From contig CAWEBQ010000002.1 in the NCBI GenBank assembly GCA_963807385.1, positions 1,302,001-1,366,000 of the forward strand: a stretch of DNA of 64,000 bases, read 5' to 3'. A model generated the notes under the pieces. That model was not told the origin of the DNA. It worked only from the letters and a program-made list of their open reading frames with translations, and ran no database searches. This DNA comes from JBDTSW01 sp963807385 (GTDB lineage: Bacteria; Actinomycetota; Thermoleophilia; Solirubrobacterales; 70-9). This document shows positions 25,002-33,336 of the stretch, in pieces. The position numbers and the translations under genes are program-made. Each line of letters begins with the position of its first letter. Positions within the stretch are counted from its first letter, which is position 1.

Positions 25002-25616
25002 ATGAGTGATGAGCCGGCCACACCCCGTCCTGCGTCGACCGTGATCCTGTTGCGGCGCGGCGGAAGGCATGGCGATCGCGGACTCGAGGTGCTGTTCGGC
25101 AGGCGGACCGAGGGAGCCTCCTTCATGCCCGGCGTCTGGGTCTTCCCGGGGGGATCCGTGGACGCCGAGGAGCTGGAGGCCCACCCCGAGGACGAGGCCT
25201 ACCGGGTCTGCGGTGCCCGCGAACTGGAGGAGGAGGTGGGGGTTGAGGTGGACCCGGCCGAGCTCCACCAGTGGATCCGGTGGATCACGCCGGAGGAGGT
25301 GCCGGTTCGCTTCGACACGCGCTTCTACGTGGCCCTGGCGCCGCCGCACGCCGCGCCGAAGCCCGACGACGCCGAGATCACCGAGGTCGCCTGGATGAGC
25401 CCGCGCCTGGCGCTGGACCGCAACGCCGCCAATGAGATCGAGTTGGTGTTCCCCACCCTCAAGACGCTGGAGACCCTCCTGACCTACGAGACCTCCGACG
25501 AGGTGCTCGCGGCCGCCGCCGAGCGCGGCGGCGAGCCGATCCTCCCGAAGGTGATCGGGACGCGCGAGGACTGGCGCGTCGTGCTGCCCGGCGACCCGGA
25601 CTACCCCGAGGACTGA
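25002..25616 (+). CDS. Nudix hydrolase (NUDT7/19-like)
   Basis: 204 residues. VWVFPGGSVDAEEL opens the Nudix region and RELEEEVGV (R73-V81) carries the catalytic REUxEExGU core. The longer insert between them is typical of NUDT7/NUDT19-type CoA or acyl-CoA diphosphatases. WITPEEVPVRFDTRFYVAL also fits that branch, giving a plausible link to the many acyl-CoA genes here. The 3' end overlaps the convergent hypothetical gene by 16 bp. Confidence 0.88.
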   Translation: MSDEPATPRPASTVILLRRGGRHGDRGLEVLFGRRTEGASFMPGVWVFPGGSVDAEELEAHPEDEAYRVCGARELEEEVGVEVDPAELHQWIRWITPEEVPVRFDTRFYVALAPPHAAPKPDDAEITEVAWMSPRLALDRNAANEIELVFPTLKTLETLLTYETSDEVLAAAAERGGEPILPKVIGTREDWRVVLPGDPDYPED

Positions 25617-26302
25617 GCGGCCGGGGAGTCCGGGAACGGCTCGAGTCCGGCGTGCCACGGGCCCGGGAGGTAGGTGTGGACGCCGTGCTCCTCGACCTCC
25701 CGGCAGACCCGGGTGAAGAGCCCCGCGCCCGAGTCGAGCGCGGCCTCGTACTCCTCGCGGGTGAGCTCGCGCAGGCGCCAGTGGAAGTAGAGCTGGCCCT
25801 CGGAGACGCCGAAGTCGACCTCCCTTTCGATCGTGGTCACCCAATCCAGGAACCCGGGGCTGAACATCTCCCTCAGGGCGACCGGGTCGTACTCGCTCGG
25901 CACCGTCGCGAGGAAGCGCTGGTTGAACTCGATCGACTCGAACTGGACCTTGTTCCGGGCGGCCCGGCGCTCGATCAGGTCCTCGGCGCTGCCCTCCAGC
26001 GACTCGACGTTGAACGGCGGCATCGCTTCGGCCAGGTCCGGCACATGAGCCTTCGCCAGCACCGCATGCGGGATCACCGACTTGCGGAACAGCGACCCCT
26101 CCTCGTGCTCGTCGGCGTCGCAGGAGCCGCCCCAGAAGCCCTCGGAGAGCTGCCCCACCAGCCGGTTGCTCCCCCCGGGACATAGCGCCGCGGGCCCGCC
26201 ACGCGGGTTGAGCCCGCCGACGGCGTCGTAGGTCAGCTCACGCCGCCTGCCGACCTCCTGGACGATCCCGGCCCAGGAACTCGCGTCTGCGCCGTCGCTC
26301 AT
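25601..26302 (-). CDS. Hypothetical protein downstream of the MCE operon
   Basis: 233 residues, no recognised family. It is soluble, rich in acidic residues and Trp/Phe, with WGGSCDADEHEEGS near residue 58 and FSPGFLDWVTTIEREVDFG in the second half. ATG 26302 overlaps the stop of the SCP2-like gene (ATGA), so both are translated together and probably belong to the MCE transcription unit. Confidence 0.7.
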   Translation of the reverse strand: MSDGADASSWAGIVQEVGRRRELTYDAVGGLNPRGGPAALCPGGSNRLVGQLSEGFWGGSCDADEHEEGSLFRKSVIPHAVLAKAHVPDLAEAMPPFNVESLEGSAEDLIERRAARNKVQFESIEFNQRFLATVPSEYDPVALREMFSPGFLDWVTTIEREVDFGVSEGQLYFHWRLRELTREEYEAALDSGAGLFTRVCREVEEHGVHTYLPGPWHAGLEPFPDSPAAQSSG

Positions 26303-26733
26303 CCTCCCCCCACCACAGACGCTTCGATCAGATCCTGTCGTCCCTGCGCCTCGAGCTGGGCCCGGTACCGGGGAAAGACCGGCTTCGCCAGCGGCACCAG
26401 CTTGAGGATCTTCGCGACCGGCCCCGTCGCCCGGATCTCGCCCCGCGCGAGCGAGACGGTCACGTTCACTCCGCCGAGCCAGAACCTGTGCCCGATGTCC
26501 GCCGACATGGACATCGTCACCTCCGGTTCCATATCGGTCTCGCCGAAGTCAACCCTGGCGGGCTGCTCCTCCTGGAGCCGGACCGTGATCGTGGCGTCCG
26601 GGTCCGAGTACGCGTAGCGCACGACCGTGTTCGCTTCGCGGAACCTCGACGCCAGATCCTCATCCGCCGCGATGTCGGTGAACAGCCTGCCGAGCGTCTC
26701 GTAGACATCCTCATCGCTCGCGAAAAGCGCCAC
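26299..26733 (-). CDS. SCP2-like sterol/lipid carrier domain protein
   Basis: 144 residues. ITVRLQEEQPARVDFGE, the core EVTMSMSADIGHRFWLGGVN and the ending SLARGEIRATGPVAKILKL match the SCP2 (sterol carrier protein 2) fold. It probably binds acyl or sterol ligands in the cytoplasm. GTG 26733 follows AGAGGAGAGA. It lies 51 nt downstream of the last MCE gene and overlaps the next gene by 4 nt, so it is a likely intracellular partner of the MCE system. Confidence 0.8.
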   Translation of the reverse strand: MALFASDEDVYETLGRLFTDIAADEDLASRFREANTVVRYAYSDPDATITVRLQEEQPARVDFGETDMEPEVTMSMSADIGHRFWLGGVNVTVSLARGEIRATGPVAKILKLVPLAKPVFPRYRAQLEAQGRQDLIEASVVGGG

Positions 26734-26784
26734 TCTCTCCTCTCCGTGCCACCGGTTGGCGGCCGAGGGATCCTAGACGTGTTC

Positions 26785-28371
26785 TCAGGGATCCTGGAAG
26801 AGCGTCGGGAAGCGCCCGGACCCGAAGCCGCCGGGGAAGGGCTCCTCGATGATGCAGGGCGCGAAGGTGGTGCCGACGGGAGCCACGGCGTTCGGATTCG
26901 GGTTGGCCGCGGTGTGGATCTCCTCGCTGAGCGCCTCGGGCGAGCCTGGCGCGGTGGACGGCTCGTAGTCGAGGTTGCGGCAATCGAAGCTGGGGAACAT
27001 GCCCGACGAGGCCGCTGTGAAGTCGGTGAGGGCGCCCGGCGCCAGGTATCCGTTGGAGCGATTGGTGTTGAGGCGCACCTCGTGCACGCCCAGCGTCTCG
27101 GCGCCCGTGTAGCCGAGCTGGCGCAGGTAATGACGGGGCGCGTCCTGGTTAGGGTCGATCGGGTCGATCGAGTTCGACAGGGCGACGCCCGGCGCCGAGA
27201 GGAAGTCGGTGATGGTGCCCTTCTGGAACCCGAGATATCGGAGCACCGGGTTGAGGTTGGTAAGGAACGGGTCGAGCGCGTCGAGCACCGGCGCCAGCCC
27301 GTTGAGCGTGCGCTCGAGCGCGGGGAGGCCGGTCCTGCTGACCCGGATCAGGACGTCCAGATCCTCGAAGAGGCTCTTCAGGTTCGGCGAGAGGCGCCGC
27401 ACGGAGGCCAGCGTCGGCGAGAGGTCGTTCGCGATCGGGATCAGGTCCTGGATCAGCGGGCGGGTGTCCGCCTGGAACTCGTCCAGCCGGTCGAAGGTGA
27501 GGCGTGACTCGCGCTCGAAGGTCGGCAGGATCTGGAACGACTCCGCGAGCGCCTCGTCCTCGCTGGCGAGCGCCCCGAAGGTCGCGTTGGAGCCGGTGAT
27601 GACCCCTGCCAGCGCCTGGTCGCGCTCGGTCAGCGCCTCGAACACCGTGCCGGTGTCGCGGACGAGGCCCTTGAGCGCCACCTTCTGGCGGTTCAGGATC
27701 TCGAGCAGGCCGGCCGCGTCCTCGACGAACGGGCCGAGGTTCCCGAAGGCATCGTTCAGGTCCAGCCCGCGCCCCTCGATCGCGTCGGAGGAGCTGGCGA
27801 GCCAGCGCTGGAAGGACTGCCTGGTCTCCTCGTCCAGCGCGTTGAAGATCTCATCGATCTGGGTCGAGTCCTGCGTCTGCTGGATGCCGAGCGTCTCGCC
27901 CTCGGCGAGGGTCTTGACGTTCTCCGCCTCGGCGTCGGAGACGTTGGCCGCCGCGCCCACCGACACTGGAACCTCCTCGCCGCCCGGCTCGGTGCCTGGC
28001 GTCAGCTCAATGTAGGTCTCGCCGAGCAGGGTCTTCTGGCGCAGGATGGCCCTGGTGTCCTCGGAGATCGGAGCGAACTCGGGCCGGATCTCCATCACGG
28101 CCTCGGTTGTGTCGTTGCCCTCGACGCGGTACTCGGGCGGCGCCAGCGAGAGGTCCTTGACCTTGCCGACCGAGACCCCGCTGATGCGGACGTCGGATTC
28201 TCGGGCCAGCGTGGTGGTCTCCGGGAAGTACGCGGTCACCTTGTAGCTCTCGGGCTTCAGCGGGATCGGCCCGCCGAAGGCGATCCAAAGGAACAGCATC
28301 AGTCCGAAGCACGACAGCGTGAAGCCGACCGCAATCAGGATGCGACCGACGCTGGGGGCCTGCTTCTGCAT
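26785..28371 (-). CDS. MCE-family protein (sixth gene of operon)
   Basis: 528 residues. One N-terminal membrane segment (ILIAVGFTLSCFGLMLFLWIAF) precedes the MCE domain (YKVTAYFPETTTLARESDVR, GVSVGKVKDL, LLGETYIELTPG). A long helical region and a Cys-containing tail follow. MCE proteins form hexameric rings and tunnels that move lipids through the envelope. ATG 28371 is preceded by GGAGGTGA at 7 nt. This is the only operon gene with a sizeable 40 nt gap before it. Confidence 0.92.
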   Translation of the reverse strand: MQKQAPSVGRILIAVGFTLSCFGLMLFLWIAFGGPIPLKPESYKVTAYFPETTTLARESDVRISGVSVGKVKDLSLAPPEYRVEGNDTTEAVMEIRPEFAPISEDTRAILRQKTLLGETYIELTPGTEPGGEEVPVSVGAAANVSDAEAENVKTLAEGETLGIQQTQDSTQIDEIFNALDEETRQSFQRWLASSSDAIEGRGLDLNDAFGNLGPFVEDAAGLLEILNRQKVALKGLVRDTGTVFEALTERDQALAGVITGSNATFGALASEDEALAESFQILPTFERESRLTFDRLDEFQADTRPLIQDLIPIANDLSPTLASVRRLSPNLKSLFEDLDVLIRVSRTGLPALERTLNGLAPVLDALDPFLTNLNPVLRYLGFQKGTITDFLSAPGVALSNSIDPIDPNQDAPRHYLRQLGYTGAETLGVHEVRLNTNRSNGYLAPGALTDFTAASSGMFPSFDCRNLDYEPSTAPGSPEALSEEIHTAANPNPNAVAPVGTTFAPCIIEEPFPGGFGSGRFPTLFQDP

Positions 28372-28411
28372 CAGCCGCTCACCTCCGTGTGGATGTCGGA
28401 TCGCGGGGTCA

Positions 28412-29803
28412 TCAGTCGCACAGGCCTCCGGGGGCGAAGAGGGTGCCGACACCGCTTATCAGGCCGCGCACCTGCTGCAGCAGGGCATCCTCCTCCTCGC
28501 CCGCACCGGGGGGGGTCGGAATCAGGCCGCCGGAGCCGCCGGTAAGGATGTTCATCAGCTGGTTGCAGCCGGCGGTGAAGTAGATCCGGCGCCACGGGCC
28601 GTTGCCGTCGGCCGTGTTGAACGCCAGGTTTCCGTTGTGGCCGAGCCACCCGGCCCAGTAGAGGTAGCCCTCGTCGCGGTTGGGGGTCCCGGTGGGATCC
28701 TGGCCGTCGCCGTCGCCGTTGACATCCGGGTTGTTCGCGGCCATGTTCGTGAGCTTGTTGAGCTTCCTGCCGACGGCCGTCAGGCGGGGCGCGGCGCTCG
28801 AGTAGCGGGCGGCGGCCCGTCGCAGGTCGGGCACGGGCTTGCGGGCGGCGCGCACGAACGGCCGGATCTCGTCCTCGAGCACCGGCGTCGCGTTGTTGGC
28901 CAGCGTCTCGAGCGAGCCGTTGGCCTCGTCGAGGTTGCGCGCGAAGGGGCGCAGGTCGTCGAAGGTCGGCCCGAGCACGTCGGCGAACTTGGCCACCTCC
29001 GTGAGCGTGGATTCGGCCTGCGTGAGGGTCGGCCCGAGCAGCTGGACGGCGCGGCGCACGCTCGGGTCCTGCTCGGCGATCGCGCCCAGCGCCGAGTTGG
29101 AGGTCGAGACCAGCTCGACCAGGTCGTTGTCGGCCTGGGCCACGCGGCCCGTGAGGACGTTGAAGTTGTGCACCAGGTTGCGCACGTTCTGCTGGCGCTG
29201 GGCCACCTTGGAGCTCAGCTGGCGGAGGTGCTCGTTGATCGGGCCAAGCCCGCCGAGCAGCTTGCCCAGGTCCTTGTCGCGGCCGTCCAGCCCCTCCCCC
29301 GCCCCCACGAGGAGCAGCTTCAGATAGGCCTGCGTGTCGGAGTCGAGCGCCTCGAGCACCTCGTCGAGGTTCACGTCCGGCGCCGTGTTGGAGACCGGAA
29401 CGGTGGAACCCTCCTCGTACTCGCCGGCGGCGGAGGTGCCGGGGTCGAGTTGGAAGAACATGTCCTTGAGCCCGGTGGTGGGGCGCAGCAGGAGGGTGGC
29501 GTCCTTGTAGACGGGCAGGAACTTGCGGTCGATCGCGAACGTGACCACGCCGACGCCGCCCTCGACCTCGACGTCGGCGACATCGCCGACCCGCACGCCC
29601 GCCACGCGCACCGTTTGGCCCTGTCCGGGCACGACCGCCTGAGCGGTCTCGAACTCGGCCTTCAGCTCGAAGGGCTTCTCCTCGAGGATCGGAATGCGCA
29701 GCCGCTGCTCCTGGAAGATGTAATAGGTGATCCCGAGGGCGATCGCCACCAGCACGCCGATGGCGATGATGTAGCGCAGGTTCTTGCGAATCGCGAGGGC
29801 CAT
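28412..29803 (-). CDS. MCE-family protein (fifth gene of operon)
   Basis: 463 residues. Membrane anchor YIIAIGVLVAIALGITYYIF, then the MCE domain with FELKAEFETAQAVVPGQGQT, VRVAGVRVGDVADVEV and MFFQLDPGT. The central region is a helical array with repeated Asn/Leu heptads. The tail has GDGDGQDPTGTPN, possibly a Ca2+-binding loop, and single cysteines in FTAGCNQLM and at GGLCD. The start overlaps the upstream stop (TGATG). Confidence 0.92.
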   Translation of the reverse strand: MALAIRKNLRYIIAIGVLVAIALGITYYIFQEQRLRIPILEEKPFELKAEFETAQAVVPGQGQTVRVAGVRVGDVADVEVEGGVGVVTFAIDRKFLPVYKDATLLLRPTTGLKDMFFQLDPGTSAAGEYEEGSTVPVSNTAPDVNLDEVLEALDSDTQAYLKLLLVGAGEGLDGRDKDLGKLLGGLGPINEHLRQLSSKVAQRQQNVRNLVHNFNVLTGRVAQADNDLVELVSTSNSALGAIAEQDPSVRRAVQLLGPTLTQAESTLTEVAKFADVLGPTFDDLRPFARNLDEANGSLETLANNATPVLEDEIRPFVRAARKPVPDLRRAAARYSSAAPRLTAVGRKLNKLTNMAANNPDVNGDGDGQDPTGTPNRDEGYLYWAGWLGHNGNLAFNTADGNGPWRRIYFTAGCNQLMNILTGGSGGLIPTPPGAGEEEDALLQQVRGLISGVGTLFAPGGLCD

Positions 29804-31581
29804 CAGCCGCCGACCTCGGTCTCGGCCGGCGTCGAGCCGGATTCAGCGTCAGCCCCGCTCGCATCGGAGGACGCGCCCAGCTCGACGCCCGCCTTCTGGA
29901 AGGTGCGCATCAGGGCGGCGTTCGCCTTCGAGAGGGCCTCGGGATCGCCCGCCTCCTGAGCCTGGAGGTAGTCCGCGGACTGCCTGTTGAGCTGGGCGGC
30001 GGCGCGGGGCGGGAGCAACGGAATGATGTCGTTGATGATGTCGATCAGATCGTCGAGGCCGACCGGGTTGGGCGGGGTGCTGACCCCCGCGTCGCCCGAC
30101 GTCACGCCCGACGCGCCCAGATCGGGCGGATCCTGCGTCTCGCAGGCAACCTCGGGGTGGAACTCGGGCCGCTTGGAGTCGGCGAGATTGCCGTGGACGC
30201 TCGGCATGCCGCCGAGCAGGGGGAAGTCGAGCAGGCCGGCCGCGTCGGAGACCCCGTCGGGCGCCCCGCCGGGGATCAGGATGGTGTTCAAGCCACCGCC
30301 GGCCTCGACGCGGATGTACTGACCGTTGGAGTCGCCCGAGCGGCTCTCGGAGGCGATGCCGACGAGGGCGGAGGAGGTCTCCTCGGCGACCGTGCCCTGG
30401 GGCTGGAGCTTGGCCGGGTAGGTGGCAGGCGGGTTGACGGTGTCGTTCGACCACGGGATGATCGCCTCGTTGAAGCAGCTCGAGACCCGGCGGAACTGCG
30501 TCAGCAGGGGCTTGGTGCGGGCGGAGAGCCGAGCCAGGTCCGGGATCGTCGGACGCAGATCGGAGACGAGGCCGCGGAGCTCCGGCTGGGAGACCAGCAG
30601 CCGCAGCTGCTGGATCAAGGGAGTCGCCGCGCGAAGGGCCGGCGCCGTGGAGCGCACGCCGGGCAGCGCCTCGCGGGCGAAGGCGCGTAGCGGCGGGAAC
30701 GAGTCGTTCAGGCTGGCGAACGCGGGCTCGGCGGCGTCGAAGACGTCCGGGAGCTTGGCGATCGCCTGCTCCAGCGAGGCGGACTCGGCGGCGAAGGAGC
30801 CCGACACCACGCGGAAGTTGGTGACGAGGTTCTGCAAGGCCAGCTCGTTCGAGCCGAGGGCCGCGACGACCCGGTCGAGGTTCCGGATCAGGCCCGAGAG
30901 GTCGTGGGTGCGCTTGCCCTGCAGCGCCTCGTTGACGATCGACGTGTACTTGAAGGCCCCCGCCGACGAGCGGTAGAGCTCCTGGAAGCCCTTGGCGCCG
31001 TCGTACTTGATGAGCGCGTTGCCGAACTGGTCGAGGAACGTCTGCAGGTTCGCCCGAACGTCCGACTGGAGGGTCGTGAAGACCTGGTCGATCTGCACCG
31101 AGCTGGCGGTCTGGTTGACCGGGAAGGTGTGGTTCTCCTCCACCGCGGGGGCGTTCGGGCTGCCGGGCTTCGTATCGACGAACAGGTTGCCCTCGAGGAA
31201 GAGGCGCGGCCGCAGCTGGAACTGCGCGTCCTCGTGGAGGGGGAGGCCCTCCTCGTTGATCGACATCGTCACCAGCGCCGCGGACTCCGCCTGGCCATCG
31301 GCCGGCGGCGTCTCCTCGCCGTCGGCCTGCGCCGTGAGCTGTGGCGAGTCGTTGGTGAGCGGCTCGACCTTCGTGACCTCGCCGATGTTGACGCCGGCGA
31401 TCCGCACCGGGGACTTCGGTCGCAGGTTCTGGGCGGTCTCGAAGACCGCCTGAACCTCATGCGGGTCGTCCCACGGGAGCTTCTTGGTGTAGGCGAAGAT
31501 CGATCCGACGCCGATCACAAGGATCAGGATCAACCCGACCGCCCAGTTCGGCATGCGCCGCTTCGAGCCGGTGGTCCTCAT
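29803..31581 (-). CDS. MCE-family protein (fourth gene of operon)
   Basis: 592 residues. Anchor WAVGLILILVIGVGSIFAYT, MCE domain HEVQAVFETAQNLRPKSPVR, IAGVNIGEVTKVEPL, with an insert of about 20 residues (DSPQLTAQADGEETPPADGQ) before the strand LVTMSINEEG. A long helical domain follows and then an acidic, Ser/Ala-rich C-terminus. The 5' end overlaps the third gene by 4 nt. Confidence 0.92.
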   Translation of the reverse strand: MRTTGSKRRMPNWAVGLILILVIGVGSIFAYTKKLPWDDPHEVQAVFETAQNLRPKSPVRIAGVNIGEVTKVEPLTNDSPQLTAQADGEETPPADGQAESAALVTMSINEEGLPLHEDAQFQLRPRLFLEGNLFVDTKPGSPNAPAVEENHTFPVNQTASSVQIDQVFTTLQSDVRANLQTFLDQFGNALIKYDGAKGFQELYRSSAGAFKYTSIVNEALQGKRTHDLSGLIRNLDRVVAALGSNELALQNLVTNFRVVSGSFAAESASLEQAIAKLPDVFDAAEPAFASLNDSFPPLRAFAREALPGVRSTAPALRAATPLIQQLRLLVSQPELRGLVSDLRPTIPDLARLSARTKPLLTQFRRVSSCFNEAIIPWSNDTVNPPATYPAKLQPQGTVAEETSSALVGIASESRSGDSNGQYIRVEAGGGLNTILIPGGAPDGVSDAAGLLDFPLLGGMPSVHGNLADSKRPEFHPEVACETQDPPDLGASGVTSGDAGVSTPPNPVGLDDLIDIINDIIPLLPPRAAAQLNRQSADYLQAQEAGDPEALSKANAALMRTFQKAGVELGASSDASGADAESGSTPAETEVGG

Positions 31582-33335
31582 CGCAGGTTGTCCCAGGTGA
31601 GCGGTTGGCGGCTCTGCACGCGCGTATCACGCAGCTCGCGGGTGGAGTCCTGGTTCCAGAAGAGGGTGGTTGGGCCGCGCGATCCGGGAAGGTCGGCAAC
31701 ACCTATCGCGGGGTTCTCGTCCGCCTGGCCGGGCAGCTGGAGACGGCCCAGCGGGTAGCCCTGCTGGCCGGCCTGACAGTCGTCGAGGTCCTGGCCGGGG
31801 AGGTTCTGGCCCGCGGGGCCGTAGACCGGGCCGTAGGTGATCGGGAACTTGTAGGGGGCGAACTCGCCCGCGGAGTAGCTCACACCGCCATCGGATGGTG
31901 CGGAACCACCGACCTTGCCGTTCGACTGGATCCCGCTGTAGCCGGCCATCGGCGTCTCGACCTCGCCCGGGATGATCCGCGGGCCGAGCCCAGGGAGGTT
32001 GAACCCCACCGGTCCCGGGGGGTAGTTGGTCAGAGCCTGGCGGAAGGTGAAGCCGATGGAGTCGGGATCGGAGAGCCCGTTCGGCACGTTCGTGAACCAG
32101 TAGTTCCAGTAGTTGCAGTTGGTCTGCGCCGGGACCACCCAGCGCGCGAGCGGAGCGGCCGTCCTGAAGGTCTCGCCGAGCCGCAGCAGGGCGCTGCGGG
32201 TCGTCGGCTGGTTGACGAGCTGGAGCAGCTCCCCGAGCACGCCCTCGAGGCGGGTGTTCATCGAGACCGACCGGTTGAGGACGGGCGTGCCGACGTCGAT
32301 CGCCTCATTCAGGGTCGGCAGGGTGATCCGCAGATCGGCGACGCCCGGACGCAGGGCGGCGGAGAGGGTCGCGAAGTCGCGCAGGAAGGGGATCTGCCGC
32401 GGCAGCGTCTCGATGCCGGTCTGCAGCGTCGGGACGCCCTCGGAGATCGTCTCCTTGAGCGCCTCGGTATCCGAGGAGATCGCCGCGAACGTCGTCGCCA
32501 TAAATGTGAACAGCTCGGCCTGCTCCTCGGCGACCGGGGCGACGATGCTCGAGGCCCTTCCGAGGGCGGGGAAGAACCGGGCGAACCTCGTCCCGGGCTC
32601 GATCAGGACGTCCGCGACCGGCTTCAGGTTGACGATCAGCGGCTTCAGGTTCGCGATCGCCAGGTTCAGCGAGAAGCCCCGGCCGGCGAACGCGTCGCCG
32701 TAGCCGGTCAGGTTGCGGCGCGCGTTCTCGCGGGTCTCCCTGTCGAAGGTGTTCGCGATGTCGTCGAACTCGGTCTGCTCCTGGAAGCACCCGTTGCCCG
32801 ACGCGCCCGCACCGGGAGGCCGATCGGCCGTCGCCGGCAGCGTGCACACCCCGCCGTCGTCGGTGCCGTCGAAGGTGAAGCCCTCGGGTGCGCCCTCGCC
32901 GGTCCCCCGCACGACCTCGAGGTACTTCAGGCCGAAGGCGGAGCGGTAGCGCACCCGGAAGATCGAGTCCTGGGGAAGCGGCTCGGCGGTCTTGTCGAGC
33001 TTCAGGTTGACGAGGGCCCCGACGCCGCTGGTGTCGTTCGCCGCCCCCGCGGCGACGGTGTCGCCGCTGTCGGCGGTGGTCTGCGCCCCCGAGGTCTGGA
33101 ACGGCTCGATCGACTCGACAACGCCAACTCGGTGGCCGCCGATGCGCACCTCGTTGTTGGTCGTCAGGCGCGCGGCGTTCGGGACCTCGACGGAGACCCT
33201 GTAGACGGGCACGAAGGGCAGGCCGTTGTTGGCGTTGTAGGCCAGGAACACCGCGACGACCGCGATCAGGACCGTGACCGCGCCGACCATCGTCGGCGAG
33301 GCGGCAAGCGACTGGAATGGGCTACGACCTCTCAT
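31578..33335 (-). CDS. MCE-family protein (third gene of operon)
   Basis: 585 residues. Anchor VGAVTVLIAVVAVFLAYNAN, MCE domain YRVSVEVPNAARLTTNNEVR, IGGHRVGVVESIEPF, FGLKYLEVVRGTG. An insert of about 30 residues (SGAQTTADSGDTVAAGAAND) splits the domain. Cysteines in GVCTLPA and GNGCFQ may form a disulfide. One base separates its ATG from the second gene's stop. Confidence 0.92.
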   Translation of the reverse strand: MRGRSPFQSLAASPTMVGAVTVLIAVVAVFLAYNANNGLPFVPVYRVSVEVPNAARLTTNNEVRIGGHRVGVVESIEPFQTSGAQTTADSGDTVAAGAANDTSGVGALVNLKLDKTAEPLPQDSIFRVRYRSAFGLKYLEVVRGTGEGAPEGFTFDGTDDGGVCTLPATADRPPGAGASGNGCFQEQTEFDDIANTFDRETRENARRNLTGYGDAFAGRGFSLNLAIANLKPLIVNLKPVADVLIEPGTRFARFFPALGRASSIVAPVAEEQAELFTFMATTFAAISSDTEALKETISEGVPTLQTGIETLPRQIPFLRDFATLSAALRPGVADLRITLPTLNEAIDVGTPVLNRSVSMNTRLEGVLGELLQLVNQPTTRSALLRLGETFRTAAPLARWVVPAQTNCNYWNYWFTNVPNGLSDPDSIGFTFRQALTNYPPGPVGFNLPGLGPRIIPGEVETPMAGYSGIQSNGKVGGSAPSDGGVSYSAGEFAPYKFPITYGPVYGPAGQNLPGQDLDDCQAGQQGYPLGRLQLPGQADENPAIGVADLPGSRGPTTLFWNQDSTRELRDTRVQSRQPLTWDNLR

Positions 33336-33336
33336 G

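Noticed and set aside
28319..29959. 546-codon plus-strand open frame across the MCE operon
   Set aside because: Antisense to MCE genes with strong family evidence; composition is that of a mirror frame.
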